Part shown: positions 50,004-59,252 of the stretch, one piece after another
Numbering within the stretch: the stretch's first letter is position 1
Layout of the letters: each line of letters starts with the position of its first letter
NCBI GenBank assembly: GCA_023426435.1
Contig: JAFAAS010000185.1
Coordinates: 43,968 to 107,967, forward strand
Length of the DNA stretch: 64,000 nt
Direction: 5' to 3'
From: Verrucomicrobiota bacterium
GTDB taxonomy: Bacteria > Verrucomicrobiota > Verrucomicrobiia > Opitutales > Opitutaceae
Translations under genes and position numbers: made by a program
Notes under the pieces: generated by a model
The model's database searches: none
Seen by the model: only the letters and a program-made list of their open reading frames with translations
Told to the model about the DNA's origin: nothing

Positions 50004-51245
50004 ATGGGTGAACCGCTGCCGATGGAGAAAGACGAGAAGAGCGCGCCGTTGAAATACGATCGCGCGACGTGGGCGCAGCCGTGGGCGCAGTTGAAGTATT
50101 TCACATTTCAGCCGGCGATTTTCCCGCGGTTGCTCGGGCAGGTGTCGAGCGATGCGCGGCCGGGGGATTTCGTAAATGTTTACGACAAGAACGGGAATCT
50201 GGCGGGTGGCGGGCTGTATAATCCGCGGGCGAAGATTCCGTTGCGGGTGGTGGCGCATTCGACGCAGCCGGTGAATGAAAGTTATTTCGAGGGAGCGATT
50301 CGGCGGGCGGTGGCGTTGCGGCGCGAGATGTTCAAGTTGGACGAGGTCACGGATGCGTATCGGTTGATCAACTCGGACGGCGACGGGTTGAGCGGGCTGA
50401 CGATCGACCGGTATGGCGAGACGCTGTTGTGCGAAGTGTATTCGTTGGGGATTGCGCAGCGGCTGCCGCAGTGGCTGCCGTTGTTGCACGAGTTGGCGGG
50501 GACGAAATTCGCGCGTGTGCAGGTGGATCACGACCTCGGGAGTTTGGAGGGGATCAAGCCGTCGGTGTTCAAGGACACGAATGCGGCGGCGCCGCGGTTG
50601 GTGAAGATTCGCGAGCACGGTGTGCGTTACGAGGTGGATTTCGCGGAAGGGCACAAAACCGGTTTCTTCTGCGATCAGCGGGATAATCGGCGGCGCGTGG
50701 CGCAGTTCACGAAAGGCGCGCGGGTGCTGGACCTGTGTTGTTACACGGGTGGATTTTCGCTGAATGCGAAAGTGGTGGGCGGCGCGGAGGAGGTGACGAG
50801 TGTGGATTTGGACGAAGCGGCGATCGCGCAGGCGAAGCGGAATGCGAATTTGAATCAGGCGCGGCTGAGGTTCGTGCATGCGGATGCGTTTGCGTATGCG
50901 CGGCAGATGCAGACAAACGGGGAGAAGTGGGACGTGGTGGTGCTCGATCCGCCGAAGTTTATTTTCACGCGCGATGAGAGCGGAAATTGGGAAGGGCGGC
51001 AGAAGTATGAGGATTTGAATCTGCTCGCGATTTCGCTGGTGAAACCGGGCGGGGTGTTCGTGACCTGCTCGTGTTCGGGGCTGTTGAGCTTGGAGGATTT
51101 CGAGGCGCATGTGATCAAGGCGGCGCATCGGCAGAACCGGCGGTTGCAGTTCTTCGATCGGACGGGGCCGGGGGTGGATCATCCGGTGTATTCGAATTGT
51201 TTGGACAGCCGGTATCTGAAGGTGCTGTGGGCCCGCGTCGCTTAG
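50004..51245 (+). CDS. rlmI: RlmI-like class I SAM-dependent rRNA methyltransferase
   Basis: The 413-residue protein has an N-terminal PUA-like domain (FPRLLGQVSSDARPGDFVNV, YDKNGNLAGGGLYNP), a linker (RLINSDGDGLSGLTIDRYGE) and a methyltransferase domain: EGHKTGFFCDQRDNRR, VLDLCCYTGGFSLNAKVVGG (SAM motif I), VTSVDLDEAAIAQAKRNANL, WDVVVLDPPKFIFTRDE (motif IV DPPK) and VFVTCSCSGLLS with the catalytic Cys. It should make 5-methylcytosine in 23S rRNA, as RlmI of E. coli does. The start may be ATG at 50004 or 50022; AGGCGG precedes the first. The TAG stop lies inside a perfect 10-bp hairpin (51232-51254). Confidence 0.9.
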   Translation: MGEPLPMEKDEKSAPLKYDRATWAQPWAQLKYFTFQPAIFPRLLGQVSSDARPGDFVNVYDKNGNLAGGGLYNPRAKIPLRVVAHSTQPVNESYFEGAIRRAVALRREMFKLDEVTDAYRLINSDGDGLSGLTIDRYGETLLCEVYSLGIAQRLPQWLPLLHELAGTKFARVQVDHDLGSLEGIKPSVFKDTNAAAPRLVKIREHGVRYEVDFAEGHKTGFFCDQRDNRRRVAQFTKGARVLDLCCYTGGFSLNAKVVGGAEEVTSVDLDEAAIAQAKRNANLNQARLRFVHADAFAYARQMQTNGEKWDVVVLDPPKFIFTRDESGNWEGRQKYEDLNLLAISLVKPGGVFVTCSCSGLLSLEDFEAHVIKAAHRQNRRLQFFDRTGPGVDHPVYSNCLDSRYLKVLWARVA

Positions 51246-51254
51246 CGACGCGGG
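51232..51254 (+). repeat. Hairpin carrying the rlmI stop codon in its loop
   Basis: Arms cccgcgtcgc and gcgacgcggg (10 bp, perfect) enclose tta; the stop TAG is formed by the loop and the first base of the right arm. The last residues of the protein (ARVA) are coded by the left arm. No T tract follows. Confidence 0.65.
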
Positions 51255-51370
51255 AAGATCCAAGATCCAAGATCCGAGATCCAGAGAACATCCAAACATC
51301 GAACGGGGAGTTGGAGTTTGGTGGTTGGCGATTCTCTGGTGTTTGGAGCTTGGATCTTGGAGCTTTTGAG
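51250..51370. repeat. Long inverted repeat of gatccaag words
   Basis: Positions 51256-51290 hold gatccaagatccaagatccg with more copies, and positions 51335-51370 hold the mirror words tttggagcttggatcttgga. Together they can fold into an imperfect hairpin of about 110 bases between the rlmI-like gene and the next VOC gene. Confidence 0.7.
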
Positions 51371-51444
51371 CGGTGCTGGACGAAAGCACGCATCTACACC
51401 GCCGCGGCTGCGTCTGGCTGCGGTTCCCCCATCACACCTTCCCC

Positions 51445-51867
51445 ATGATTCGCAAACTTGCGCACTGCTGCCTGTTCACCGACCAGATCGACAACATGAT
51501 CGCGTTTTATCGCGACGTGTTGGGTTTCCCGATTCAGTTCAAGATGCACAACGACGACGGGTTCGCGTTTGGCTATTATTTCGCGACGGGCGAAATGACG
51601 TTCGTCGAAATCTTCGACCAGAAAGGCGCGGTGAAGCAGTGGGGCGGGACGGTGAATACGTTGCGCGGGCATGGCGACACGCATTACCGGCATCTGTGTT
51701 TTGAGGTGATTGGGTTGGAGGAAGAGGTTGCGCGGCTGGAGGCGAAAGGGATCAAGGTGCGCCCGATCAAAGTGGGCATGGATCACTCGAAACAGGCGTG
51801 GATCAAGGATCCGGACGGAAACGACATCGAGCTGATGGAGTATACGCCGAAGAGTTTGCAGTTGTGA
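51445..51867 (+). CDS. VOC-family (glyoxalase-like) protein
   Basis: The 140-residue protein has the two-module VOC fold: KLAHCCLFTDQIDNMIAFYR followed by DVLGFPIQFKM, YYFATGEMTFVEIFDQKG (metal Glu in strand 4), then GDTHYRHLCFEVIGLEEEVA with the second-module His, and WIKDPDGNDIELMEYTP with the last metal Glu. It resembles glyoxalase I-type lyases and dioxygenases; a sugar-phosphate or glyoxal substrate is possible but not shown. The ATG at 51445 fits the fold start; 24 upstream in-frame codons are repeat. Carbonic anhydrase follows 102 bp on. Confidence 0.9.
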   Translation: MIRKLAHCCLFTDQIDNMIAFYRDVLGFPIQFKMHNDDGFAFGYYFATGEMTFVEIFDQKGAVKQWGGTVNTLRGHGDTHYRHLCFEVIGLEEEVARLEAKGIKVRPIKVGMDHSKQAWIKDPDGNDIELMEYTPKSLQL

Positions 51868-51969
51868 GGAGCGCTTCGCGTCCGCCACACGGGGCGGGTG
51901 GTTGCGAATGCGGGCTGAAAATCGAGAGTGGACAAGCGGCGTTCGACGCGGAGCATGCCGCGCACACGC

Positions 51970-52614
51970 ATGGATACGCTCCCGCATCTTTTTAAACAGA
52001 ACAAGGATTGGGCTGAAGCGATCACGAAGAGGGACCCGCGATTTTTCGAGAAGCTGTCGCGGCAGCAGAGTCCGGAATATCTATGGATTGGGTGTTCGGA
52101 CAGCCGCGTGCCGGCGAACGAGATCATGGGGCTTTTGCCGGGTGAAGTGTTTGTGCATCGCAACATCGCGAACGTCGTCGTGCACACTGACCTGAACTGC
52201 CTGAGCGTGCTGCAGTTCGCGGTGGATGTGTTGAAAGTGAAGCACGTGATGGTGGTGGGGCATTATGGCTGCGGCGGCGTGCGGGCGGTCTTGCGCTGTG
52301 AACGCGTGGGTTTGGCGGACAACTGGTTGCGTCACGTGAAAGACGTGAAGGTGAAACACGATTTGTGTGTGTGTGGGTTGGCGGATGAGGCGACGCGCCA
52401 TGCGCGGTTGTGCGAATTGAACGTGGTCGAGCAGGTGAAGAATCTGTGCGAGACGACGATTGTGCGCGACGCGTGGGCGCGCGGGCAGCCGTTGACGGTG
52501 CACGGATGGATATACGGCGTGGGCGACGGGCTGCTGCGGGATCTGCGCTGCTCGGCGAACTCGGTGGAGGTTTCGGAGCGGTCGTATAACGAAGCGGTGG
52601 CGGCGTTGAAGTGA
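51970..52614 (+). CDS. can: Beta-class carbonic anhydrase
   Basis: The 214-residue enzyme hydrates carbon dioxide to bicarbonate. Zinc ligands and partners are in YLWIGCSDSRVPANEIMGLL (Cys, Asp-Ser-Arg) and HVMVVGHYGCGGVRAVL (His, Cys). FVHRNIANVV and LSVLQFAVDVLKVKHV are standard family stretches, and the C-terminal part matches the E. coli Can type (VEQVKNLCETTIVRDAWARG, LTVHGWIYGVGDGLLRDL). The ATG at 51970 (MDTLPHLFKQNKDWAEA) is preferred; one in frame at 51955 is possible. Confidence 0.95.
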   Translation: MDTLPHLFKQNKDWAEAITKRDPRFFEKLSRQQSPEYLWIGCSDSRVPANEIMGLLPGEVFVHRNIANVVVHTDLNCLSVLQFAVDVLKVKHVMVVGHYGCGGVRAVLRCERVGLADNWLRHVKDVKVKHDLCVCGLADEATRHARLCELNVVEQVKNLCETTIVRDAWARGQPLTVHGWIYGVGDGLLRDLRCSANSVEVSERSYNEAVAALK

Positions 52615-52625
52615 GAAGGTAGCAA

Positions 52626-52652
52626 CAAAAAGCCCGCGGCGAACCGCGGGCT
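52626..52652 (-). terminator. Rho-independent terminator of efp
   Basis: The stem agcccgcgg / ccgcgggct (52631-52652) is followed on the minus strand by TTTTTG (52625-52630). It lies 25 bp after the efp stop codon. Confidence 0.85.
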
Positions 52653-52676
52653 CGAAGATGGAAGTTGTTGCGGCGA

Positions 52677-53234
52677 TCAGCTGCGGCCGAGGTAGGTGCC
52701 GTCGGCGGTGCTGATTTTGATGATCTCGCCTTCCTTGATGAAGAGGGGGACCTGGACGACGAGGCCGGTTTCGAGTTTGGCGGGTTTTTGAACGTTGCTC
52801 GCGGTGTCGCCTTTCACGCCTTCGGCGGACTCGACGACTTTGAGCGAGACGGTGGAAGGAAGGTCGATGGAGAGCGGGCGCTCGTCGACGAAGAGGACGT
52901 CGACTTTGCCGCCCGGGGTCAGGTAGCTGATGGTCTCGCCGAGGGTTTGGGCGCTGAGCTCGATTTGCTCGAACGTCTCGGGATCCATGAACGCGTAGGT
53001 GTCGCGATCGGCGTAGCTGAATTCGAGCGTCTTTTTCTCGGTGGGGAGGACCTCGATGGTGTCGGTGGAGGCGAAGCGTTGGTCGAGCGCTTTGCCGTAG
53101 CGAAGATTGCGCATCTTGATCTGGACGAACGCGCGCAGGTTGCCCGGGGTGCGGTGCTGCGTCTCCATGACGAGGTGGGGCTCGCCGTTGTATTTGATCA
53201 CTTGGCCTCTGCGGATGTCGTTAGCTGCGGGCAT
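52677..53234 (-). CDS. efp: Translation elongation factor P
   Basis: The 185-residue protein has the three beta-barrel domains of EF-P: domain I ANDIRRGQVIKYNGEPHLVM, domain II (FEQIELSAQTLGETISYLTP) and domain III with KGDTASNVQKPAKLETGLVV and QVPLFIKEGEIIKISTADGT. It relieves ribosomes stalled on polyproline. The tip loop of domain I reads HRTPGNLRAF (residues 27-36); the residue at the place of modified Lys34 in E. coli is Asn32, and no Lys is in the loop, so lysylation is not possible and any modification would be of a different kind. The ATG is at 53234. Confidence 0.95.
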   Translation of the reverse strand: MPAANDIRRGQVIKYNGEPHLVMETQHRTPGNLRAFVQIKMRNLRYGKALDQRFASTDTIEVLPTEKKTLEFSYADRDTYAFMDPETFEQIELSAQTLGETISYLTPGGKVDVLFVDERPLSIDLPSTVSLKVVESAEGVKGDTASNVQKPAKLETGLVVQVPLFIKEGEIIKISTADGTYLGRS

Positions 53235-53412
53235 GGAGGAATGAGTTGTCGGATGATGGGAAGGGTCGAGAGTGGGGAAACGGGTTTGCGTCTGTCAAGG
53301 CCCGGGGCCGGAGGTTAAAGCGGGATTGTTTCTGCACTGAAATCGCGAGAGGCGCGGGGCCATCTCCGCGCTTGCGCTGGCGGGAGGCGACTGCCGACAC
53401 TACGCGTCATCC

Positions 53413-54747
53413 ATGAAGCAACGCACTCTTGCGCGTGAAGTTTCGATCAAAGGCAGTGCGCTGCACACTGGGGAGACGGTCACGCTCACCATGAAGCCGG
53501 CACCGGCGGGGCACGGGGTCGTGTTCAAGCGGGTGGATCTCAATGGCGCGCCGGAATTGCGGCCGCGGGTCGATCAGGTGACGGATCTCGTGCGAGCGAC
53601 GACGATTCAGGACGGGCATGCGAAGATCCACACGGTGGAGCATGTGTTGAGCGCGCTGCATGGCTGTGGCGTGGACAATGTGGTGATCGAGATGGATGCG
53701 TCGGAGCCGCCGATTTTGGACGGGTCGGCGCGGCCGTTTGTGAATCTGATTTTGCAGGGGGAGCCGGTGGAGCAGGAGGCGGAGCGGGAGTATTTCGAAT
53801 TGGACGCGCCGGTGTCGGTGACGCGCGGAAATTCGTCGATCATCGCGCTGCCGGCGAGCGAGCTGAAGATCTCGTGCACCTCGGCGGACGATCGTGGAAT
53901 TCACACGCAGCATCTTTCGCTGACGATCGATCCGGAGGTTTACATGACGCAGATCGCGGCGGCGCGGACCTTCACGATTTACGAGGACATCGAGGAGCTG
54001 TTGAAGTTGGGGAAGATCAAGGGCGGGTCGCTGGATTGCGCGGTGGTGATTCGCGGGGAGAAGATCATTTCGAAGGAGCCGCTGCGGTTCAAAGACGAGT
54101 TCGTGCGTCACAAGATTTTGGATATCATCGGCGACGTGCTGTTGCTGGGGATGCCCTTGAAGGCGCACATCGTGGCGACGCGGCCGGGGCATGCGATCAA
54201 CGCGGATCTGACGAAGGCGTTGTTCGAGAAATTGCAGGAGCGGAAGAAGGCGGGGAAGAAGAAGCCGGCGGCGCAGCCGAAGGCGCTGCAGCCGCACGAG
54301 ACCTCGCTGGATATCAAGCGGATCATCGAGACGATTCCGCACCGCTATCCGTTTTTGATGGTGGATCGCGTGATCGAGTTCATCGGCGAAGGGGAGCTGG
54401 TGGCGATCAAGAACGTGACGATCAACGAGCCGTATTTCCAAGGGCACTACCCGGGCGAGCCGGTGATGCCGGGCGTGCTGCAGATCGAGGCGATGGCGCA
54501 GGCGTCGGGCATCATGCTGTTGCGGCTCGGCTCGGCGGAAGGGAAAACGCCGTTCCTGATGAGCGTGGACAAGGTGAAGTTCCGCCGGCCGGTGCGACCG
54601 GGCGATCAGCTGGTGATCAATTGCAAGCTGGTGAAGGTGCGCGGCAACAAACTGGCATCGGCGGAGGCGACCTGCACGGTGGGCGGCAATGTGGTGTCGT
54701 CGGCCGAGCTGATGTTTGCCGTGGTCGAGAACGGGACGAACGCCTGA
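53413..54747 (+). CDS. lpxC/fabZ: LpxC-FabZ fusion (UDP-acyl-GlcNAc deacetylase / hydroxyacyl-ACP dehydratase)
   Basis: The 444-residue protein joins two enzymes. Residues 1-275 are LpxC, the zinc deacetylase of lipid A synthesis: LAREVSIKGSALHTGETVTL, IHTVEHVLSALHGCGVDNVV (zinc His), FVRHKILDIIGDVLLLG (zinc His and Asp) and HAINADL (catalytic His). After a Lys/Pro/Ala linker (about 276-295), residues 296-444 are FabZ: IIETIPHRYPFLMVDRVIEF and GHYPGEPVMPGVLQIEAMAQ (catalytic His and Glu). The fusion is known in Bacteroidota, Verrucomicrobiota and related groups. The ATG at 53413 starts KQRTLAREV. lpxA follows 8 bp on. Confidence 0.96.
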   Translation: MKQRTLAREVSIKGSALHTGETVTLTMKPAPAGHGVVFKRVDLNGAPELRPRVDQVTDLVRATTIQDGHAKIHTVEHVLSALHGCGVDNVVIEMDASEPPILDGSARPFVNLILQGEPVEQEAEREYFELDAPVSVTRGNSSIIALPASELKISCTSADDRGIHTQHLSLTIDPEVYMTQIAAARTFTIYEDIEELLKLGKIKGGSLDCAVVIRGEKIISKEPLRFKDEFVRHKILDIIGDVLLLGMPLKAHIVATRPGHAINADLTKALFEKLQERKKAGKKKPAAQPKALQPHETSLDIKRIIETIPHRYPFLMVDRVIEFIGEGELVAIKNVTINEPYFQGHYPGEPVMPGVLQIEAMAQASGIMLLRLGSAEGKTPFLMSVDKVKFRRPVRPGDQLVINCKLVKVRGNKLASAEATCTVGGNVVSSAELMFAVVENGTNA

Positions 54748-54755
54748 GCGCAAAC

Positions 54756-55541
54756 ATGAGCGTGAAGATCCATCCGACGGCGATCGTCGAATCCGGCGCG
54801 GAGCTGGCGGACGACGTGGAGGTGGGCGCGTATGCGTTTGTTGGAGACGGCGTGCGGATCGGGGCGGGGACGCGGCTGCATCATCATGCGACCGTGGAAG
54901 GCAACACGCACGTGGGAGCGGGGTGTGAGATTTTTCCGTATGCCTGCATTGGCGGGAAGACGCAGGATCTGAAATACAAAGGCGGAAACCCCGGCGTGCG
55001 GATCGGGGACCGGAACGTGTTTCGCGAATACGTCAGCGTGCACGCGGCGACCTTCGATGGGGAGTTCACGACGGTGGGTTCGGACAACACGATTCTCGCT
55101 TACAGCCATATAGCGCATGATTGCGTGGTGGGGAGTCGCGTGATCATGAGCAACTACGCGGGGCTGGCCGGGCACGTGGTGGTGGAGGATCACGTGTTGA
55201 TCGGTGCGTATGGCGGCGTGCATCAGTTTTGTCGGTTGGGGGCGCATGCGATGTTGTCGGCGTGTTCGAAACTCGTGCATGACCTGCCGCCGTTTTTCAT
55301 CGCGGATGGAGCGCCGGCGACGGTGCGGACGTTTAACAAGATTGGTCTCGAGCGGACGGGCTACACGCCGGAGCAGCTCGAGCGGGTGAAGCAGGTGTTC
55401 CGGATTTTGTATCGCGACGGACTCAATCGCACGCAGGCGATGGATCGGCTGGTTGGGCACGAGAAGGCGACGACGCCGGAGTTTCAGGCGATGATCGCGT
55501 TTGCGAAGGCGAGCCAGCGGGGGTTGGCGCCGGGGGTGTGA
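54756..55541 (+). CDS. lpxA: UDP-N-acetylglucosamine acyltransferase
   Basis: The 261-residue enzyme starts lipid A synthesis by moving a 3-hydroxyacyl group to UDP-GlcNAc. It has a left-handed beta helix of hexapeptides (IHPTAIVESGAELADDVEVG, VGAYAFVGDGVRIGAGTRLH) and the LpxA-specific GGKTQDLKYKGGNPGVRIGD, YSHIAHDCVVGSRVIMSNYA and LAGHVVVEDHVLIGAYGGVH (catalytic His), then the helical tail IGLERTGYTPEQLERVKQVF. Length is normal. Spacing to lpxC/fabZ is 8 bp, so the two are one operon. The ATG is at 54756. Confidence 0.96.
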   Translation: MSVKIHPTAIVESGAELADDVEVGAYAFVGDGVRIGAGTRLHHHATVEGNTHVGAGCEIFPYACIGGKTQDLKYKGGNPGVRIGDRNVFREYVSVHAATFDGEFTTVGSDNTILAYSHIAHDCVVGSRVIMSNYAGLAGHVVVEDHVLIGAYGGVHQFCRLGAHAMLSACSKLVHDLPPFFIADGAPATVRTFNKIGLERTGYTPEQLERVKQVFRILYRDGLNRTQAMDRLVGHEKATTPEFQAMIAFAKASQRGLAPGV

Positions 55542-55554
55542 GCGACGCGGGATC

Positions 55555-55583
55555 AGCCCGGCGGGGACGCCGGGCTCCACCTT
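55555..55583 (+). repeat. Variable-stem hairpin repeat between lpxA and hisI
   Basis: Arms agcccggc and gccgggct enclose ggggac, followed by ccacctta. It pairs in layout with the copy at 21103-21132 with three covarying base pairs. It separates convergent lpxA and hisI and reaches the hisI stop codon (55582). Confidence 0.75.
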
Positions 55584-56037
55584 ACTTTTTCTTGTAGACG
55601 GTGGCGGGGTCGAAGAGGCGCTCGGCGGTGTATTCGAGTTTCAAGGACGCGTCGTCGAGGTGGGCGAGGCGGCGGTAGAAACAGGATTTGTAGCCGTTGT
55701 GGCAGGACGCGTTGGCGGCGCCGGTTTGCTCGACCTTGATGAGGAGGACGTCCTGATCGCAGTCGGTGCGGACCTCGCGGACGTGTTGGACGTTGCCCGA
55801 CTCTTCGCCTTTGACCCAGAGCTTGTTGCGCGAGCGGCTCCAGTAGGTGGCTTTCTTGGTTTGCAGCGTGTGGGAGAGGGATTCGGCGTTCATGAACGCG
55901 AACATGAGCACCTCGCCGGTGTGGACGTCCTGGGTGATGCAAGGAATCAGGCCGTCGGCGCCGAACTTTGGCTGTAGCGTGATGCCGAGTTCGATGTCGG
56001 CGGTGGTGGTGCGAGCGGGGAAGACGTAGTTGGACAT
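55582..56037 (-). CDS. hisI: Phosphoribosyl-AMP cyclohydrolase
   Basis: The 151-residue enzyme opens the ring of phosphoribosyl-AMP in histidine synthesis. It has LIPCITQDVHTGEVLMFAFM, NAESLSHTLQTKKATYWSRS, RNKLWVKGEESGNVQHV (the R..LW.KGE.SG..Q.V signature), DCDQDVLLIKVEQTGAANAS with the zinc Cys and metal Asp residues, and CHNGYKSCFYRRL. It is the stand-alone HisI, without the HisE domain. The ATG is at 56037. The next gene upstream on the strand is the LysR regulator, 71 bp away; no other his gene is near. Confidence 0.95.
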   Translation of the reverse strand: MSNYVFPARTTTADIELGITLQPKFGADGLIPCITQDVHTGEVLMFAFMNAESLSHTLQTKKATYWSRSRNKLWVKGEESGNVQHVREVRTDCDQDVLLIKVEQTGAANASCHNGYKSCFYRRLAHLDDASLKLEYTAERLFDPATVYKKK

Positions 56038-56108
56038 GATGCGAATCGGGTTGAAGCGTGCGGTGGGGCGGGCGACGGGCGCGAGTTGAAATTTTTGGCG
56101 CGGCCGGA

Positions 56109-57032
56109 TCAGTGCCGTGCGGATTCGGCGGGTGCAGACGTGGCGACCTGGATGAAAGCGGCGAGGGCGGCGTCGGGAGACGGGGATTTGCGCCAGCCGA
56201 TGACGAGGCGGCTTTCGGGAGTGGGGCCTTCGAGCGGACGGAAAACGACTTCGGGTGGAAGATGTTGGGCTTCGGAAGGTGTCATGAACGTTGCACCGAG
56301 ACCGGCGCGGACAAGACCGACGGCGTTGGCGCGGGGCCAGACCTCTTCGGCGATGCGCGGGGTGAGTCCGGCGCGGTTGAAGGCGGCGAGGATGCGGTCG
56401 TAGTAGCCGGGATTGTGCGTGCGGGGAAAGACGACGAACGGCGTGGCGGCGAGATCGCGGAGCTGAAGATGCGGACGCGAAGCGAGCGGGTGATTGGCGG
56501 GGAGCAGGATGCCGTTGCGTTCGCGAAGCAGGAGACGCGTGTGAAGATGGGGCGTGGGAGCGTCGGGGTGGAAAAATCCGCAGGCGAGGTCGCCGGATTC
56601 GAGCGCGGCGAGTTGGATGGAGGTGGGGGACTCGTTGAGCTCGACGCGAACGCCGGGGAAGCGCTGGTTGAATTCGCGCAGGATTCCGGGGAGGACGGTG
56701 GCCATCGCGAGGCCGGTGAAGGCGACACGGATGTGTCCGACCTGGCCGGAGGAGAGCGCTTTGATTTCGTCGGGGATCGAAGCGAGGGCGCGCAGCAGCG
56801 GTTCGGTGCGATCGAGCAGCAGGCGACCGGCGGGAGTGATTTCGACGCCGCGGCGCGTGCGATTGAGGAGATCGGCGTCGAGGGCGGTTTCGAGCTGGGC
56901 GATGGCGCGGCTGAGCGCGGGTTGGGCGATGGCGAGCGTTTCGGCGGCTTTGCGAAAGTGGAGCTGAGTGGCGACCTCGCGGAAGTAGATGAGGTGGCGG
57001 AGCTCGAAGGGTAGGTGATACTCTCGCGGCAT
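56109..57032 (-). CDS. LysR-family transcriptional regulator
   Basis: The 307-residue protein has an N-terminal winged helix (ELRHLIYFREVATQLHFRKA, AETLAIAQPALSRAIAQLET, RRGVEITPAGRLLL) and a periplasmic-binding-like effector domain (GHIRVAFTGLAMATVLPGIL, DLACGFFHPD, RLLLRERNGILLPANHPLAS). It is transcribed away from leuC with 99 bp between the start codons, the usual layout for a LysR protein that controls its divergent neighbour. The effector could be a leucine-pathway intermediate, by analogy only. The start is ATG at 57032 or GTG at 57035. Confidence 0.92.
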   Translation of the reverse strand: MPREYHLPFELRHLIYFREVATQLHFRKAAETLAIAQPALSRAIAQLETALDADLLNRTRRGVEITPAGRLLLDRTEPLLRALASIPDEIKALSSGQVGHIRVAFTGLAMATVLPGILREFNQRFPGVRVELNESPTSIQLAALESGDLACGFFHPDAPTPHLHTRLLLRERNGILLPANHPLASRPHLQLRDLAATPFVVFPRTHNPGYYDRILAAFNRAGLTPRIAEEVWPRANAVGLVRAGLGATFMTPSEAQHLPPEVVFRPLEGPTPESRLVIGWRKSPSPDAALAAFIQVATSAPAESARH

Positions 57033-57131
57033 CACAGAGACCGAAAGAAGTATTTCCCGTTATGGCAACGTTGTGGTAGGATGCGCGCTTCAAATCGGCA
57101 GGCAGGGACGCCCGCCGCTACCTCAAACATC
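57033..57131. promoter_or_regulatory. Divergent control region between the LysR gene and leuC
   Basis: An 8-bp palindrome caacgttg (57066-57073), centred about 60 bp before leuC, lies in the AT-richer part and fits the kind of site LysR proteins bind. A hairpin repeat (arms ggcaggc and gcccgcc with one mismatch, loop agggac, tail gctacc, 57098-57123) fills the leuC leader. Confidence 0.45.
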
Positions 57132-58553
<1,422 letters not shown>

Positions 58554-58580
58554 CCACAGAGACACGGAGACACAGAGAAA
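58554..58580. repeat. ACCACAGAGACACGGAGAC repeat as the leuC-leuD spacer
   Basis: The whole spacer reads accacagagacacggagaca then cagagaa up to the ATG of leuD. It is the same word as at 2471-2496. The ggag and agag runs in it are the only possible ribosome-binding sites for leuD, so the repeat has been taken up as a translation signal or replaced one. Confidence 0.75.
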
Positions 58581-59191
58581 TGGCTCTCGAAAAAATCACC
58601 CAAGTGACCGGTCGCGCGGTGAGCGTGCCGGGCAATGACATCGACACCGACCGTATCATTCCGGCGCGCTTCATGAAGTGCGTGACCTTCGATGGTCTCG
58701 GCGAATTCCTGTTCTATGACGTGCGCAAGAATGCGGATGGAACGGACAAGGAGCACCCGTTGAACGATCCGCGTTTCAAGGGCGCGACGATTCTTCTGTC
58801 GGGCTCGAACTTCGGCTGCGGGTCGTCGCGCGAGCACGCGCCGCAGGCGATTCAGAAATACGGATTCAAGGCGGTGATCGCGGAGAATTTTGCGGAGATC
58901 TTTTTTGGCAACAGCACGGGTTTGGGGATTCCGTGTGTGTCGGCGAGCCGTGAGGATATCGCGAAGATTGCGGCGGCGGTGGAGAAGGATCCGTCGACGG
59001 AAGTCGTGATCGATCTCGAGAAACTCGAAGTTCGTTTCGCGGGGCAGACGGTGAAGATCACGCAACGCGAGTCGGCGCGGGATGCGCTGGTGAACGGCCG
59101 TTGGGATCCGATCGGCGAGTTGCTCGAAGGTTTGCCGACGGTGAAGGAGACGGCGGGCAAGCTGCCGTATTTCGCGACGGCGACGGCTTGA
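58580..59191 (+). CDS. leuD: 3-isopropylmalate dehydratase small subunit
   Basis: The 203-residue protein forms the swivel domain that completes LeuC. It contains AVSVPGNDIDTDRIIPARFM, LSGSNFGCGSSREHAPQAIQ (the catalytic GSSREH motif), YGFKAVIAENFAEIFFGNST and GLGIPCVS. Length is typical. The ATG at 58580 follows the 26-bp repeat spacer after leuC; co-transcription with leuC is near certain. Confidence 0.96.
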   Translation: MALEKITQVTGRAVSVPGNDIDTDRIIPARFMKCVTFDGLGEFLFYDVRKNADGTDKEHPLNDPRFKGATILLSGSNFGCGSSREHAPQAIQKYGFKAVIAENFAEIFFGNSTGLGIPCVSASREDIAKIAAAVEKDPSTEVVIDLEKLEVRFAGQTVKITQRESARDALVNGRWDPIGELLEGLPTVKETAGKLPYFATATA

Positions 59192-59207
59192 GGCGGGCGT
59201 TTGCGTG

Positions 59208-59233
59208 GGTTGCGCGGCGAGCGCGCAACCTAC
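59208..59233 (+). repeat. Variable-stem hairpin repeat after leuD
   Basis: Arms ggttgcgcg and cgcgcaacc (9 bp, perfect) enclose gcgag, followed by tacc. It lies between leuD and the 11-bp direct repeats. Confidence 0.75.
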
Positions 59234-59252
59234 CGGCAAGGCGGTCGGCGCA

